The translations under genes were made by a program, and so were the position numbers. Shown piece by piece: positions 52,452 to 64,000 of a stretch of 64,000 nucleotides of DNA. Below the pieces are notes generated by a model. The model was not told where the DNA came from and did not search any database. It saw only the letters and a list, made by a program, of their open reading frames with translations. Source of the DNA: Calliopsis andreniformis (lineage: Eukaryota; Arthropoda; Insecta; Hymenoptera; Andrenidae); contig NC_135068.1 in NCBI RefSeq assembly GCF_051401765.1, positions 1,674,001 through 1,738,000 on the forward strand, read 5' to 3'. Every line of letters starts with the position of its first letter. Position 1 is the first letter of the stretch.

Positions 52452-55400
52452 ACTGGTAGCAATTACACCTCTTACACGATTGAAAATCTGCTGTATTTAT
52501 ATTGTATATTATGCTCCTGGCGTTGACTGCTAAGGCCCTAACTCTTCGATCTGGTGGAGCAACGCCTCAGAGTGAAGGCTAGGTTGCCCGGAATGTAGAA
52601 ATGCCCAGTACTTTCACACTGATGGCAATTGCTCCTTTTATTCAATTGAAAAACAGTTGAATTTATATTGTATTTTATGCTTCTGGCGTTGACTTCCTAG
52701 ACCCTATCTATTCGATCTGGTGGTGCAACGCTCTAGAGTGAAGCCTTTGGTTGCCCGGAACGTAGAAATGACCATTACGTTCGAACTGGTTGCAATTATT
52801 CCTTTTATACGATGGGAAATCTGTTGTATTTATATTGTATTTTATGCTTCTGGCGTTGACTTCTAAGGCCCTAACTATTCGATCTGGTGGAGCAGCGCCC
52901 TGGAGTGAAGCCTAGCTTGCACGGAACGTAGAAGTGACCATTACTTTGACATCCGTTGCATCTGCTCCTGTCATGCGTTCGCAAAACTGCTGTATTTATT
53001 TTGTATTTTAATCATGTGGCGATGATTTCGAAGGCCCAAACTCATCCACCAGGTGAAGAAACGCCCTTGGTTGAAGCCTAGGTTTGCCAGAACGTTGAAA
53101 TGACCTTTACGTTCATACTGGTAGCAATTAATCCTCTTATATGACTGAAAATCTGCTTTATTTATGTTGTATTTTAAGCTCCTGGCCTTGACTTCTAAGA
53201 CACTAACTCTTCAATCTGGGCGACCAACGCCGTAGAGTGAAGGCTATGTTGCCGGGAATGTAGAAATGGCCATTACTTTCACACTGATGGTAATTACTCC
53301 TTTTATTCAATTGAAAAACTGTTGAATTTATATTGTATTTTATGCTTCTGGCGTTGGCTTCTAAGGCCCTAAATATTCGATCTGGTGGAGCAGCGCCCAA
53401 GAGTGAAGCCCAGCTTCCCCGGAATGTAGAAGTGACGATTACTTTGACATCCGTTGCATCTGCTCCTGTCATACGTTCGCAAACCTGTTGTATTTATTAT
53501 GTATTTTAATCATGTGGCGATGATTTCTAAGTCCCAAACTCATCCATCTGGTGAAGCCTCGCCCTTGGTTTAAGCCTAGTTTGCCCGGAACGTTGAAATG
53601 ATCATTACTTTCGCACTGGTTGCAATTATTCCTTTTATACGATGGGAAATCTGTTGTACTTATATTGTATTTTATGCTTCTGGCGTTGACTTCTGAGGCC
53701 CTAACTATTCGATCTCGTGCAGCAGCGCCCTAGAGTGAAGCCTAGCTTGTCCGGATCGTAGAAATGAACATTACTTTGACATCCGTTGAATCTGTTCCTG
53801 TCATACGTTCGCAAACCTGTTGTATTTATTTGGTATTTTAATCATGCGTCGATGATTTCTAAGGCCCAAACTCAGCCATCTGGTAAAGCAACGCCCTCGT
53901 TTGAAGCCTGGGTTGCCCGGATCATTGAAATGACCTTTACGTTCACTCTGGTAGAAATTATTCCTCTTATACGATTGAAAGTCTGCTGCATTTATATTGT
54001 ATTTTAATCCTCTGGCGTTGATTTCTAAGGTCCAAACGCATCCACCTGGTTAGGAAACGCCATAGAGTGAAGCCTAGGTGGCCCGCACGTAGAAATGACC
54101 ATTACTTTCGCACTGGTTGCAATTATTCATTTTATGCGATGAGAAATCTGTTGTATTTATATTGTATTTTATTCTTCTGGCGTTGACTTCCAAGGCCCTA
54201 TCTATTCGATCTGGTGGAGCAGCGCCCTAGGGTGAAGCCTAGATAACCCGGAACGTAGAAGTGACCATTACTTTGACATCCGTTGCATCTGCTCCTGTCA
54301 TACGATCGCAAACCTGTTGTATCTATTTTGTAGTTTATTCATGTGGCGATGACTTCTAAGGCCCAAACTCAGCCATCTGGTAAAGCAACGGCCTCGTTTG
54401 AAGCCTGGGTTGCCCGGATCGTTGAAATGACCTTTACGTTCACTCTGGTAGCAATTATTCCTCTTATACGAATGAAAATCTGGTGTATTTATATTGTATT
54501 TTATTACTCTGGCGTTGATTTCTAAGGTTCAAATCATCCACCTGATGAGGCAACGCCCTAGAGTGAAGCCTAGGTTGCCCGGAACGTAGAAATGACCATT
54601 ACTTTCGCACTGGCTGCAATTATTCCTTTTATAGGATGGGAAATCTGTTGTATTTATATTGTATTTTATGCTTTTGGCGTTGACTTCTAAGGCCCTAACT
54701 CTTCGATCTGGTGGAGCAATGCCGTAGAGTGAAGACTAGGTTGCCCGGAACGTAGAAATGACCATTATATTGACATTCGTTGCATTTGCTCCTGTCATAC
54801 GTTCGCAAAGCTGTTGCATTTATTTTGAATTTTAATCATGTGGCGATGATTTCTAATGCCCAAACTCATCCATCTGGTGAAGCAACGCCCTTGGTTGAAG
54901 CCTAGGATTCCCGGAATGTTGAAATGACCTTTACGTTCACACTGGTAGCAATTATTCCTTTTATACGATTGAAAATCTGCCTTATTTATATTGTATATTA
55001 TGCTCCTGGCGTTGACTGCTAAGGCCCTAACTCTTCGACCTGGTGGAGCAACGCCGTAGAGTGAAGGCTAGGTTGCCCGGAATGTAGGAATGCCCAGTAC
55101 TTTCACACTGATGGCAATTTCTCCTTTTATTCAATTGAAAATCTGCTGTATTTATATTGTATTTTTTGCTCCTGGCGTTTACTTCTAAGGCCCCAACTCT
55201 TTGATCTGGAGGAGCAACGCCCTAGAGTGAAGGCTAGGTTGCCCGAAATGTAGAAATGGCCATTACTTTCACACTGATGGCAATTACTCCTTTTATTCAA
55301 TTGAAATACTGTTGAATTTGTATTGTATTTTATGCTACTGGCGTTGACTTCTAAGGCCCTAACTATCCGATCTGGTCGTGCAACGCCCTAGAGTGAAGCC

Positions 55401-56599
55401 TAGGTTGCCCGGAACATAGAAATGACCATTACTTTGACATCCGTTGCATCAGCTCCTGTCATACGATCGCATACCTGTTGTATTTATTTTGTATTTTATT
55501 CATGTGGCGATGACTTCTAAGGCCCAAACTCAGCCATCTGGTGAAGCAACGCCCTCGGTTGAAGCCTGGATTGCCCGGAACGCTGAAACGACCTTTACGT
55601 TCACACTGGTGGCAGCTATTCCTCTTATACGATTGAAAATCTGCTGTGTTTATATTGTATTTTATGCTCCTGGCGTTGACTTCTAAGGCCCTAACTCTTC
55701 GATCTGGAGGACCAACGCCGTAGAGTGAAGGCTACGTTGCCCGGAATGTAGAAATGACCTTTACTTTCACACTGTTGGCAATTACTCCTTTTTTACAATT
55801 GGAAAACTGTTGAATTTATATTGTATTTTATGCTTCTGGCGTTGAGTTCTGAGACCGTAACAATTCTACCTGGAGGAACAACGCCCTAGAGTGAAGCGTA
55901 GGTTACCCGGAAAGTAGAAATGACTATTACTTTGACACCCGTTGCATCTGCGCCTGTCATACGTACGCAAACCTATTGTATTTATTTTGTATTTTAATCA
56001 TGTGGCGATGATTTCTAAGGCCCAAACTCATCCATCTGGTGAAGCAACGCCCTTGGATGATGCGTAGGTTGCCCAAAACTTTGAAATGACCTTTACGTTC
56101 ACACTGGTAGCAATTATTCCTCTTATACGATTGAAAATCTGCTGTATTTATATTGTATTTTAATCCTCTAGCGTTGATTTCTCAGGTTCAAATCATCCAC
56201 CTGGTGAGGCAACGCCCTAGAGTGAAGCCTAGGTTGCCCGGAACGTAGAAATGACCATTACTTTCGCACTGGTTGCAATTATTCCTTTTATACGATGGGA
56301 AATCTGTTGTATTTATATCGTATTTTATGCTTCTGGCGTTGACTTCTAAGGCCCTAACTATTCGATCTGATAGAGCAGCGCCCTAGAGTGAAGCCTAGCT
56401 TGCCCGGAACGTAGAAATGACCATTACAATGACATCCGTTGCATTTGCTCCTGTCATACGATCGCAAACCTGTTGTATTTATTTTGTATTTTAATCATGT
56501 GGCGAAAACGTCTAAGGCCCAATCTCATGAATCTGGTGAAGCAACGCCCTTGGTTGTAGCCTAGGATTCCCGGAATGTTGAAATGACCTTCACGTTCAT
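52452..56599 (+). repeat. HOR-3 unit a' (4148 bp, 25 monomers), end of HOR-2 copy 2
   Basis: Twin of 34370-38517. It is followed in tandem by units b and c. Compared with b it has GTAGGAATGCCC near 55085 (b and c: GTAGAAATGCCC) and a different middle part (53675-54805). Confidence 0.92.
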
Positions 56600-57962
56600 A
56601 CTGGTAGCAATTACACCTCTTACACGATTGAAAATCTGCTGTATTTATATTGTATATTATGCTCCTGGCGTTGACTGCTAAGGCCCTAACTCTTCGATCT
56701 GGTGGAGCAACGCCTCAGAGTGAAGGCTAGGTTGCCCGGAATGTAGAAATGCCCAGTACTTTCACACTGATGGCAATTGCTCCTTTTATTCAATTGAAAA
56801 ACAGTTGAATTTATATTGTATTTTATGCTTCTGGCGTTGACTTCCTAGACCCTATCTATTCGATCTGGTGGTGCAACGCTCTAGAGTGAAGCCTTTGGTT
56901 GCCCGGAACGTAGAAATGACCATTACGTTCGAACTGGTTGCAATTATTCCTTTTATACGATGGGAAATCTGTTGTATTTATATTGTATTTTATGCTTCTG
57001 GCGTTGACTTCTAAGGCCCTAACTATTCGATCTGGTGGAGCAGCGCCCTGGAGTGAAGCCTAGCTTGCACGGAACGTAGAAGTGACCATTACTTTGACAT
57101 CCGTTGCATCTGCTCCTGTCATGCGTTCGCAAAACTGCTGTATTTATTTTGTATTTTAATCATGTGGCGATGATTTCGAAGGCCCAAACTCATCCACCAG
57201 GTGAAGAAACGCCCTTGGTTGAAGCCTAGGTTTGCCAGAACGTTGAAATGACCTTTACGTTCATACTGGTAGCAATTAATCCTCTTATATGACTGAAAAT
57301 CTGCTTTATTTATGTTGTATTTTAAGCTCCTGGCCTTGACTTCTAAGACACTAACTCTTCAATCTGGGCGACCAACGCCGTAGAGTGAAGGCTATGTTGC
57401 CGGGAATGTAGAAATGGCCATTACTTTCACACTGATGGTAATTACTCCTTTTATTCAATTGAAAAACTGTTGAATTTATATTGTATTTTATGCTTCTGGC
57501 GTTGGCTTCTAAGGCCCTAAATATTCGATCTGGTGGAGCAGCGCCCAAGAGTGAAGCCCAGCTTCCCCGGAATGTAGAAGTGACGATTACTTTGACATCC
57601 GTTGCATCTGCTCCTGTCATACGTTCGCAAACCTGTTGTATTTATTATGTATTTTAATCATGTGGCGATGATTTCTAAGTCCCAAACTCATCCATCTGGT
57701 GAAGCCTCGCCCTTGGTTTAAGCCTAGTTTGCCCGGAACGTTGAAATGATCATTACTTTCGCACTGGTTGCAATTATTCCTTTTATACGATGGGAAATCT
57801 GTTGTACTTATATTGTATTTTAAGCTTCTGGCGTTGACTTCTAAGGCCCTAAGTATTCGATCTGGAGGAGCAACACCCTAGAGTGAAGCCTAGCTTGCCC
57901 GGAAAGTAGAAATGACCATTACTTTGACATCCGTTGCATCTGCTCCTGTCATACATTCGCTA

Positions 57963-58457
57963 ACCTGTTGTATTTATTTTGTATTTTAATCATGTGCCGA
58001 TGATTTCTAACCCAAAATCATCCATATGGTGAAGCAACACCCTTGGTTGAAGCCTAGGATGCCCGGAACGTTGAAATGACCTTTACGTTCAGACTGGTAG
58101 CAATTATCCCTCTTATACGATTGAAAATCTGCTGTATTTGTAGTGTATTTTAATCCTCTGGCGTTGATTTCTAAGGCTCAAATCATCCACCTTGTGAGGC
58201 AACGCCCTAGAGTGACGCCTAGGCTGCCCGGAACGTAGAAATGACCATTACTTTCGCACTGGGTGCACTTACTCCTTTTATTCAATTGAAAAACTGTTGA
58301 ATTTATATTGTATTGTATGCTTCTGGCGTTGACTTCTAAGGCTCTAACTATTCGATCTGGTGGAGCAACGCCCTAGAGTGAAGCCTAGGTTGCCTGGAAC
58401 GTAGAAATGACCATTACTTTGACATCCGTTGCATTTGCTCCTGTCATACGTTCGCAA
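57963..58457 (+). repeat. 495-bp trimer in HOR-3b, first copy
   Basis: Tandem with 58458-58837 at 495 bp. The marker is an 8-bp shortened junction, CCGATGATTTCTAACCCAAA, where other A units have GGCGATGATTTCTAAGGCCC, together with CCATATGGTGAAGC and GTAGTGTATTTTAATCC. These variants were not seen elsewhere in the window except in unit c. Confidence 0.9.
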
Positions 58458-58837
58458 ACCTGTTGTATTTATTTTGTATTTTAATCATGTGCCGATGATT
58501 TCTAACCCAAAATCATCCATATGGTGAAGCAACACCCTTGGTTGAAGCCTAGGATGCCCGGAACGTTGAAATGACCTTTACGTTCAGACTGGTAGCAATT
58601 ATCCCTCTTATACGATTGAAAATCTGCTGTATTTGTAGTGTATTTTAATCCTCTGGCGTTGATTTCTAAGGCTCAAATCATCCACCTTGTGAGGCAACGC
58701 CCTAGAGTGACGCCTAGGCTGCCCGGAACGTAGAAATGACCATTACTTTCGCACTGGGTGCACTTACTCCTTTTATTCAATTGAAAAACTGTTGAATTTA
58801 TATTGTATTGTATGCTTCTGGCGTTGACTTCTAAGGC
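58458..58837 (+). repeat. 495-bp trimer in HOR-3b, second copy (partial)
   Basis: Second copy of 57963-58457, apparently identical until C at 58838 replaces the T of CTCTAACTATTC, where the sequence passes into the 54.19-kb-type monomer. The pair recurs in unit c at 62107-62601 and 62602-62981. Confidence 0.88.
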
Positions 58838-60743
58838 CCTATCTATTCGATCTGGTGGAGCAGCGCCCTAGGGTGAAGCCTAGATAACCCGGAACGTAGA
58901 AGTGACCATTACTTTGACATGCGTTGCATCTGCTCCTGTCATACGATCGCAAAGCTGTTGCATTTATTTTGAATTTTAATCATGTGGCGATGATTTCTAA
59001 TGCCCAAACTCATCCATCTGGTGAAGCAACGCCCTTGGTTGAAGCCTAGGATTCCCGGAATGTTGAAATGACCTTTACGTTCACACTGGTAGCAATTATT
59101 CCTTTTATACGATTGAAAATCTGCCTTATTTATATTGTATATTATGCTCCTGGCGTTGACTGCTAAGGCCCTAACTCTTCGACCTGGTGGAGCAACGCCG
59201 TAGAGTGAAGGCTAGGTTGCCCGGAATGTAGAAATGCCCAGTACTTTCACACTGATGGCAATTTCTCCTTTTATTCAATTGAAAATCTGCTGTATTTATA
59301 TTGTATTTTTTGCTCCTGGCGTTTACTTCTAAGGCCCCAACTCTTTGATCTGGAGGAGCAACGCCCTAGAGTGAAGGCTAGGTTGCCCGAAATGTAGAAA
59401 TGGCCATTACTTTCACACTGATGGCAATTACTCCTTTTATTCAATTGAAATACTGTTGAATTTGTATTGTATTTTATGCTACTGGCGTTGACTTCTAAGG
59501 CCCTAACTATCCGATCTGGTCGTGCAACGGCCTAGAGTGAAGCCTAGGTTGCCCGGAACATAGAAATGACCATTACTTTGACATCCGTTGTATCGGCTCC
59601 TGTCATACGTTCGCATACCTGTTGTATTTATTTTGTATTTTATTCATGTGGCGATGACTTCTAAGGCCCAAACTCAGCCATCTGGTGAAGCAACGCCCTC
59701 GGTTGAAGCCTGGATTGCCCGGAACGCTGAAACGACCTTTACGTTCACACTGGTGGCAGCTATTCCTCTTATACGATTGAAAATCTGCTGTGTTTATATT
59801 GTATTTTATGCTCCTGGCGTTGACTTCTAAGGCCCTAACTCTTCGATCTGGAGGACCAACGCCGTAGAGTGAAGGCTACGTTGCCCGGAATGTAGAAATG
59901 ACCTTTACTTTCACACTGTTGGCAATTACTCCTTTTTTACAATTGGAAAACTGTTGAATTTATATTGTATTTTATGCTTCTGGCGTTGAGTTCTGAGACC
60001 GTAACAATTCTACCTGGAGGAACAACGCCCTAGAGTGAAGCGTAGGTTACCCGGAAAGTAGAAATGACTATTACTTTGACACCCGTTGCATCTGCGCCTG
60101 TCATACGTACGCAAACCTATTGTATTTATTTTGTATTTTAATCATGTGGCGATGATTTCTAAGGCCCAAACTCATCCATCTGGTGAAGCAACGCCCTTGG
60201 ATGATGCGTAGGTTGCCCAAAACTTTGAAATGACCTTTACGTTCACACTGGTAGCAATTATTCCTCTTATACGATTGAAAATCTGCTGTATTTATATTGT
60301 ATTTTAATCCTCTAGCGTTGATTTCTCAGGTTCAAATCATCCACCTGGTGAGGCAACGCCCTAGAGTGAAGCCTAGGTTGCCCGGAACGTAGAAATGACC
60401 ATTACTTTCGCACTGGTTGCAATTATTCCTTTTATACGATGGGAAATCTGTTGTATTTATATCGTATTTTATGCTTCTGGCGTTGACTTCTAAGGCCCTA
60501 ACTATTCGATCTGATAGAGCAGCGCCCTAGAGTGAAGCCTAGCTTGCCCGGAACGTAGAAATGACCATTACAATGACATCCGTTGCATTTGCTCCTGTCA
60601 TACGATCGCAAACCTGTTGTATTTATTTTGTATTTTAATCATGTGGCGAAAACGTCTAAGGCCCAATCTCATGAATCTGGTGAAGCAACGCCCTTGGTTG
60701 TAGCCTAGGATTCCCGGAATGTTGAAATGACCTTCACGTTCAT

Positions 60744-63700
60744 ACTGGTAGCAATTACACCTCTTACACGATTGAAAATCTGCTGTATTTATATTGTATA
60801 TTATGCTCCTGGCGTTGACTGCTAAGGCCCTAACTCTTCGATCTGGTGGAGCAACGCCTCAGAGTGAAGGCTAGGTTGCCCGGAATGTAGAAATGCCCAG
60901 TACTTTCACACTGATGGCAATTGCTCCTTTTATTCAATTGAAAAACAGTTGAATTTATATTGTATTTTATGCTTCTGGCGTTGACTTCCTAGACCCTATC
61001 TATTCGATCTGGTGGTGCAACGCTCTAGAGTGAAGCCTTTGGTTGCCCGGAACGTAGAAATGACCATTACGTTCGAACTGGTTGCAATTATTCCTTTTAT
61101 ACGATGGGAAATCTGTTGTATTTATATTGTATTTTATGCTTCTGGCGTTGACTTCTAAGGCCCTAACTATTCGATCTGGTGGAGCAGCGCCCTGGAGTGA
61201 AGCCTAGCTTGCACGGAACGTAGAAGTGACCATTACTTTGACATCCGTTGCATCTGCTCCTGTCATGCGTTCGCAAAACTGCTGTATTTATTTTGTATTT
61301 TAATCATGTGGCGATGATTTCGAAGGCCCAAACTCATCCACCAGGTGAAGAAACGCCCTTGGTTGAAGCCTAGGTTTGCCAGAACGTTGAAATGACCTTT
61401 ACGTTCATACTGGTAGCAATTAATCCTCTTATATGACTGAAAATCTGCTTTATTTATGTTGTATTTTAAGCTCCTGGCCTTGACTTCTAAGACACTAACT
61501 CTTCAATCTGGGCGACCAACGCCGTAGAGTGAAGGCTATGTTGCCGGGAATGTAGAAATGGCCATTACTTTCACACTGATGGTAATTACTCCTTTTATTC
61601 AATTGAAAAACTGTTGAATTTATATTGTATTTTATGCTTCTGGCGTTGGCTTCTAAGGCCCTAAATATTCGATCTGGTGGAGCAGCGCCCAAGAGTGAAG
61701 CCCAGCTTCCCCGGAATGTAGAAGTGACGATTACTTTGACATCCGTTGCATCTGCTCCTGTCATACGTTCGCAAACCTGTTGTATTTATTATGTATTTTA
61801 ATCATGTGGCGATGATTTCTAAGTCCCAAACTCATCCATCTGGTGAAGCCTCGCCCTTGGTTTAAGCCTAGTTTGCCCGGAACGTTGAAATGATCATTAC
61901 TTTCGCACTGGTTGCAATTATTCCTTTTATACGATGGGAAATCTGTTGTACTTATATTGTATTTTAAGCTTCTGGCGTTGACTTCTAAGGCCCTAAGTAT
62001 TCGATCTGGAGGAGCAACACCCTAGAGTGAAGCCTAGCTTGCCCGGAAAGTAGAAATGACCATTACTTTGACATCCGTTGCATCTGCTCCTGTCATACAT
62101 TCGCTAACCTGTTGTATTTATTTTGTATTTTAATCATGTGCCGATGATTTCTAACCCAAAATCATCCATATGGTGAAGCAACACCCTTGGTTGAAGCCTA
62201 GGATGCCCGGAACGTTGAAATGACCTTTACGTTCAGACTGGTAGCAATTATCCCTCTTATACGATTGAAAATCTGCTGTATTTGTAGTGTATTTTAATCC
62301 TCTGGCGTTGATTTCTAAGGCTCAAATCATCCACCTTGTGAGGCAACGCCCTAGAGTGACGCCTAGGCTGCCCGGAACGTAGAAATGACCATTACTTTCG
62401 CACTGGGTGCACTTACTCCTTTTATTCAATTGAAAAACTGTTGAATTTATATTGTATTGTATGCTTCTGGCGTTGACTTCTAAGGCTCTAACTATTCGAT
62501 CTGGTGGAGCAACGCCCTAGAGTGAAGCCTAGGTTGCCTGGAACGTAGAAATGACCATTACTTTGACATCCGTTGCATTTGCTCCTGTCATACGTTCGCA
62601 AACCTGTTGTATTTATTTTGTATTTTAATCATGTGCCGATGATTTCTAACCCAAAATCATCCATATGGTGAAGCAACACCCTTGGTTGAAGCCTAGGATG
62701 CCCGGAACGTTGAAATGACCTTTACGTTCAGACTGGTAGCAATTATCCCTCTTATACGATTGAAAATCTGCTGTATTTGTAGTGTATTTTAATCCTCTGG
62801 CGTTGATTTCTAAGGCTCAAATCATCCACCTTGTGAGGCAACGCCCTAGAGTGACGCCTAGGCTGCCCGGAACGTAGAAATGACCATTACTTTCGCACTG
62901 GGTGCACTTACTCCTTTTATTCAATTGAAAAACTGTTGAATTTATATTGTATTGTATGCTTCTGGCGTTGACTTCTAAGGCCCTATCTATTCGATCTGGT
63001 GGAGCAGCGCCCTAGGGTGAAGCCTAGATAACCCGGAACGTAGAAGTGACCATTACTTTGACATGCGTTGCATCTGCTCCTGTCATACGATCGCAAAGCT
63101 GTTGCATTTATTTTGAATTTTAATCATGTGGCGATGATTTCTAATGCCCAAACTCATCCATCTGGTGAAGCAACGCCCTTGGTTGAAGCCTAGGATTCCC
63201 GGAATGTTGAAATGACCTTTACGTTCACACTGGTAGCAATTATTCCTTTTATACGATTGAAAATCTGCCTTATTTATATTGTATATTATGCTCCTGGCGT
63301 TGACTGCTAAGGCCCTAACTCTTCGACCTGGTGGAGCAACGCCGTAGAGTGAAGGCTAGGTTGCCCGGAATGTAGAAATGCCCAGTACTTTCACACTGAT
63401 GGCAATTTCTCCTTTTATTCAATTGAAAATCTGCTGTATTTATATTGTATTTTTTGCTCCTGGCGTTTACTTCTAAGGCCCCAACTCTTTGATCTGGAGG
63501 AGCAACGCCCTAGAGTGAAGGCTAGGTTGCCCGAAATGTAGAAATGGCCATTACTTTCACACTGATGGCAATTACTCCTTTTATTCAATTGAAATACTGT
63601 TGAATTTGTATTGTATTTTATGCTACTGGCGTTGACTTCTAAGGCCCTAACTATCCGATCTGGTCGTGCAACGGCCTAGAGTGAAGCCTAGGTTGCCCGG

Positions 63701-63759
63701 AACATAGAAATGACCATTACTTTGACATCCGTTGTATCGGCTCCTGTCATACGTTCGCA
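60744..63759 (+). repeat. HOR-3 unit c (3016 bp, truncated)
   Basis: Copy of 56600-59615 at 4144 bp, including the rearranged middle and the 495-bp pair. I noticed no difference from unit b in the parts compared by eye, which makes b and c the youngest HOR pair in the window. At 63760 it has A where unit b has T at 59616 (TCGCAAACCTGATG against TCGCATACCTGTTG), and the following monomers are of another lineage. Confidence 0.92.
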
Positions 63760-64000
63760 AACCTGATGTATTTATTTTGCATTTTGATCATGTGGCGATG
63801 ATTTCTAAGGCCCAAGTTCATCCATCTGGTGAAGCAACGCCCTTGGCTGAAGCCTTGGTTTCCCAGAACGCTGAAATGACCTTTACGTTCACACTGGTAG
63901 CAATTATCCCTCTTATACGATTGAAAATCTGCTGTATTTATATTGTATTTTAATCCTCTGGCGTTGATTTCTAAGGTCCAAACGCATCCACCTGGTTAGG
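63760..64000 (+). repeat. Terminal A/B monomers of another lineage
   Basis: After the end of HOR-3c comes an A unit with GATGTATTTATTTTGCATTT, like those at 32.25 and 33.25 kb, then a B unit. The last ~55 bases match 35919-35973 and 54001-54055, including CAAACGCATCCACCTGGTTA. The array continues past the window, probably back into a part of the HOR-3 or HOR-2 unit. Confidence 0.8.

Larger units (their letters stand above)
38518..56599 (+). repeat. HOR-2 copy 2 (18,082 bp, ~109 monomers)
   Basis: Copy of 16618-38517 without the nested 3818-bp duplication. The entry junction lies in ACTGGTAGCAATTA (38518-38531): T at 38517 belongs to the HOR-3 tail, and T at 38532 belongs to the 16.6-kb sequence. 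Identity to copy 1 is very high: I noticed only isolated single-base differences in long stretches. The length is 12 bp short of 109 x 166, so indels are few. The block ends in a HOR-3 unit that continues into tandem HOR-3 copies. Confidence 0.95.
56600..60743 (+). repeat. HOR-3 unit b (4144 bp, 25 monomers, rearranged middle)
   Basis: Bases 56600-57822 match 52452-53674 at 4148 bp, and 58954-60743 match 54810-56599 at 4144 bp. Between them the order changes: 57823-58832 is six monomers, including a 495-bp tandem pair, and 58833-58946 matches 54192-54305 at 4641 bp before jumping three monomers ahead. Three monomers were gained and three lost, so the unit length changed by only 4 bp. Unit c shares this arrangement. 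Confidence 0.9.
1..64000 (+). repeat. Continuous ~166-bp satellite array, whole window
   Basis: The same ~166-bp unit recurs head to tail across the whole window, about 385 copies, always in one orientation. Landmarks in nearly every copy are an AT-rich core (TATTTATATTGTATTTTA and close variants), the box TGGCG-TGA-TTCTAAGG, and a GC-richer end reading GTGAAGCCTAGGTTGCCCGG. GC content of a typical monomer is about 42%. The length is near that of nucleosomal DNA, as in many centromeric satellites; a centromeric or pericentromeric role is inferred, not shown. Both window edges lie inside the array, so its true size is unknown. No mobile element, gene or unique sequence interrupts it. I do not recognise the family by sequence. 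Confidence 0.97.

Noticed and set aside
1046..63953. Dozens of recurrent 60-114-codon open reading frames on both strands, with cysteine-rich or hydrophobic translations that look like a small protein family
   Set aside because: They recur at repeat offsets. Many on the + strand need a TTG start, they overlap one another on opposite strands, and they end at the conserved TTCTAA of the monomer. Because 166 is one more than a multiple of three, the frame shifts at each monomer, which limits any reading stretch to about two monomers. No ribosome binding site, splice signal or codon pattern supports coding.
1..64000. CRISPR array or other prokaryotic direct-repeat system
   Set aside because: There is no short repeat alternating with unique spacers; whole 166-bp units are homologous end to end, and there are no cas-like genes.
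1..64000. Human-type alpha satellite
   Set aside because: The period is 166 bp, not 171 bp, there is no CENP-B box, and the sequence does not resemble the alpha consensus as I know it. Species assignment to plants with a ~166-bp centromeric satellite was also considered, but I cannot recall those sequences well enough to claim it.

Overview
The window is a single uninterrupted block of eukaryotic satellite DNA: about 385 head-to-tail copies of a ~166-bp monomer, all in one orientation, from base 1 to base 64000. I see no gene, RNA gene, transposon, simple-sequence tract, telomeric repeat or inverted segment. Every open reading frame is short (at most ~114 codons), recurs with the repeat and is explained by it. 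The near-nucleosomal monomer, ~42% GC, absence of mobile elements and strong higher-order structure are what a centromeric or pericentromeric array looks like. This is inference from architecture; I do not recognise the monomer and cannot name the species. CpG is close to its expected frequency, which argues weakly against an old, heavily CpG-methylated array.

Monomers fall into at least four subtypes (A, B, C, D), which differ mainly in a ~50-bp window and share the rest. The usual order is A-B-C or A-B-D, so a ~498-bp trimer lies under much of the array, with two- and four-monomer intervals between A units mixed in.

Layout. 1-3991: heterogeneous monomers with partial 5- and 7-monomer echoes. 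3992-10606: a 15-monomer, 2489-bp higher-order repeat (HOR-1) in two full copies and a third that lacks exactly one trimer and is cut short. 10607-16617: heterogeneous monomers with 8-, 19- and 24-monomer echoes. 16618-38517 and 38518-56599: two nearly identical copies of a ~109-monomer, 18,082-bp block (HOR-2). The first copy also carries a nested tandem duplication of exactly 23 monomers (3818 bp), making it 21,900 bp. 56600-63759: two more copies (the second cut short) of a 25-monomer, ~4.14-kb unit (HOR-3), whose first copy is the tail of each HOR-2 block. 63760-64000: a different A/B monomer pair running off the window.

Nothing here acts as a gene system. What can be read is a history of unequal exchange between monomers aligned in register. 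Several crossovers can be placed within 7-14 bp because the two parents differ on either side. The youngest events are the 18-kb duplication, the 3.8-kb nested duplication and the HOR-3 amplification. The segments 1-3991 and 10607-16617 look older and less homogenised. Because the largest copies are almost identical, an assembly error must be excluded before their copy number is trusted.
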